Below, piece by piece: positions 6,200-6,354 of a DNA stretch of 6,354 bases. Below the pieces are notes generated by a model. The model searched no databases. It saw only the letters and a program-made list of their open reading frames with translations, and was not told where the DNA came from. How positions within the stretch are numbered: position 1 is the stretch's first letter; every line of letters starts with the position of its first letter. The stretch covers positions 1 to 6,354 of the forward strand of contig JAPUJX010000401.1 in assembly GCA_027295975.1 (NCBI GenBank), read 5' to 3'. A program made the translations under genes and the position numbers. The DNA is from Gammaproteobacteria bacterium (GTDB lineage: Bacteria > Pseudomonadota > Gammaproteobacteria > Pseudomonadales > Azotimanducaceae).

Positions 6200-6354
6200 T
6201 CGTACTGAGAAACCAAATGTAGCGGTGCCGGATGTACGCTTCTGCCGGATAGCCGTTCGATCGACACAAGATCTACCACACTAATGCAGAGACGTTGTGA
6301 TGCATCCCGCTGTTGAGACGAAACAGCATCGGCAGAACGACTCTCATCGATAGT
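6200..6354. other. Non-coding tail with no recognisable gene
   Basis: 155 bases after the DUF6152 stop. Only very short reading frames occur, for example ATG 6301 with 17 codons, and no terminator hairpin with a T-run is visible. The 8-mer TGCCGGAT occurs twice 17 bases apart (6226-6233 and 6243-6250). It may be the leader of a gene beyond the right edge. Confidence 0.3.

Noticed and set aside
6301..6354. Short plus-strand reading frame of 17 codons at the right edge
   Set aside because: Too short, no ribosome-binding site, no similarity seen.

Overview
The window looks like a chromosomal segment of a Gram-negative bacterium, most likely a proteobacterium. Three things point that way: a TonB-dependent outer-membrane receptor, a FecI/FecR-type surface-signalling pair, and four exported proteins with Sec signal peptides, two of which carry c-type haem motifs. 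The TonB-box/plug start (EEIVVTARRREENL) and the mid-range GC content resemble environmental gammaproteobacteria or sphingomonad-like groups, but genus or order cannot be fixed from the sequence. No mobile element, tRNA, rRNA or CRISPR array was seen.

Left half, minus strand (about 2321 down to 1): an operon in the order ECF sigma factor (FecI-like), FecR-like anti-sigma/sensor, TonB-dependent receptor. Sigma and fecR overlap by 4 bp (ATGA). The receptor follows fecR after about 50 bp and runs off the left edge. It begins with an STN signalling domain, so the three genes form a complete cell-surface signalling system: ligand at the receptor, STN contact with periplasmic FecR, release of the sigma factor. 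The receptor is odd: between the STN domain and the plug there is a second signal-peptide-like segment, preceded by its own Shine-Dalgarno-like sequence.

Middle (2322-2643): a 322-bp divergent intergenic region that should hold the promoters of both transcription units. No promoter could be assigned with confidence.

Right half, plus strand (2644-6199): three exported proteins in a row. The first is a 590-residue fusion of a carboxypeptidase-regulatory-like beta-sandwich, a mono-haem cytochrome c domain and a seven-bladed Vgb/streptogramin-lyase-like propeller. The second is a 188-residue protein with a C-terminal CMACH haem motif, resembling a four-helix class II (c'-type) cytochrome. The third is a DUF6152-type protein with a second conserved but uncharacterised C-terminal domain. 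The spacers (107 and 98 bp) carry small inverted repeats. The last 155 bases hold no recognisable gene.

Working model (inference): the sigma/FecR/receptor operon senses and imports a substrate, and the divergent genes encode a periplasmic or surface redox module acting on the same or a related compound. The chemistry and substrate cannot be read from the sequence.
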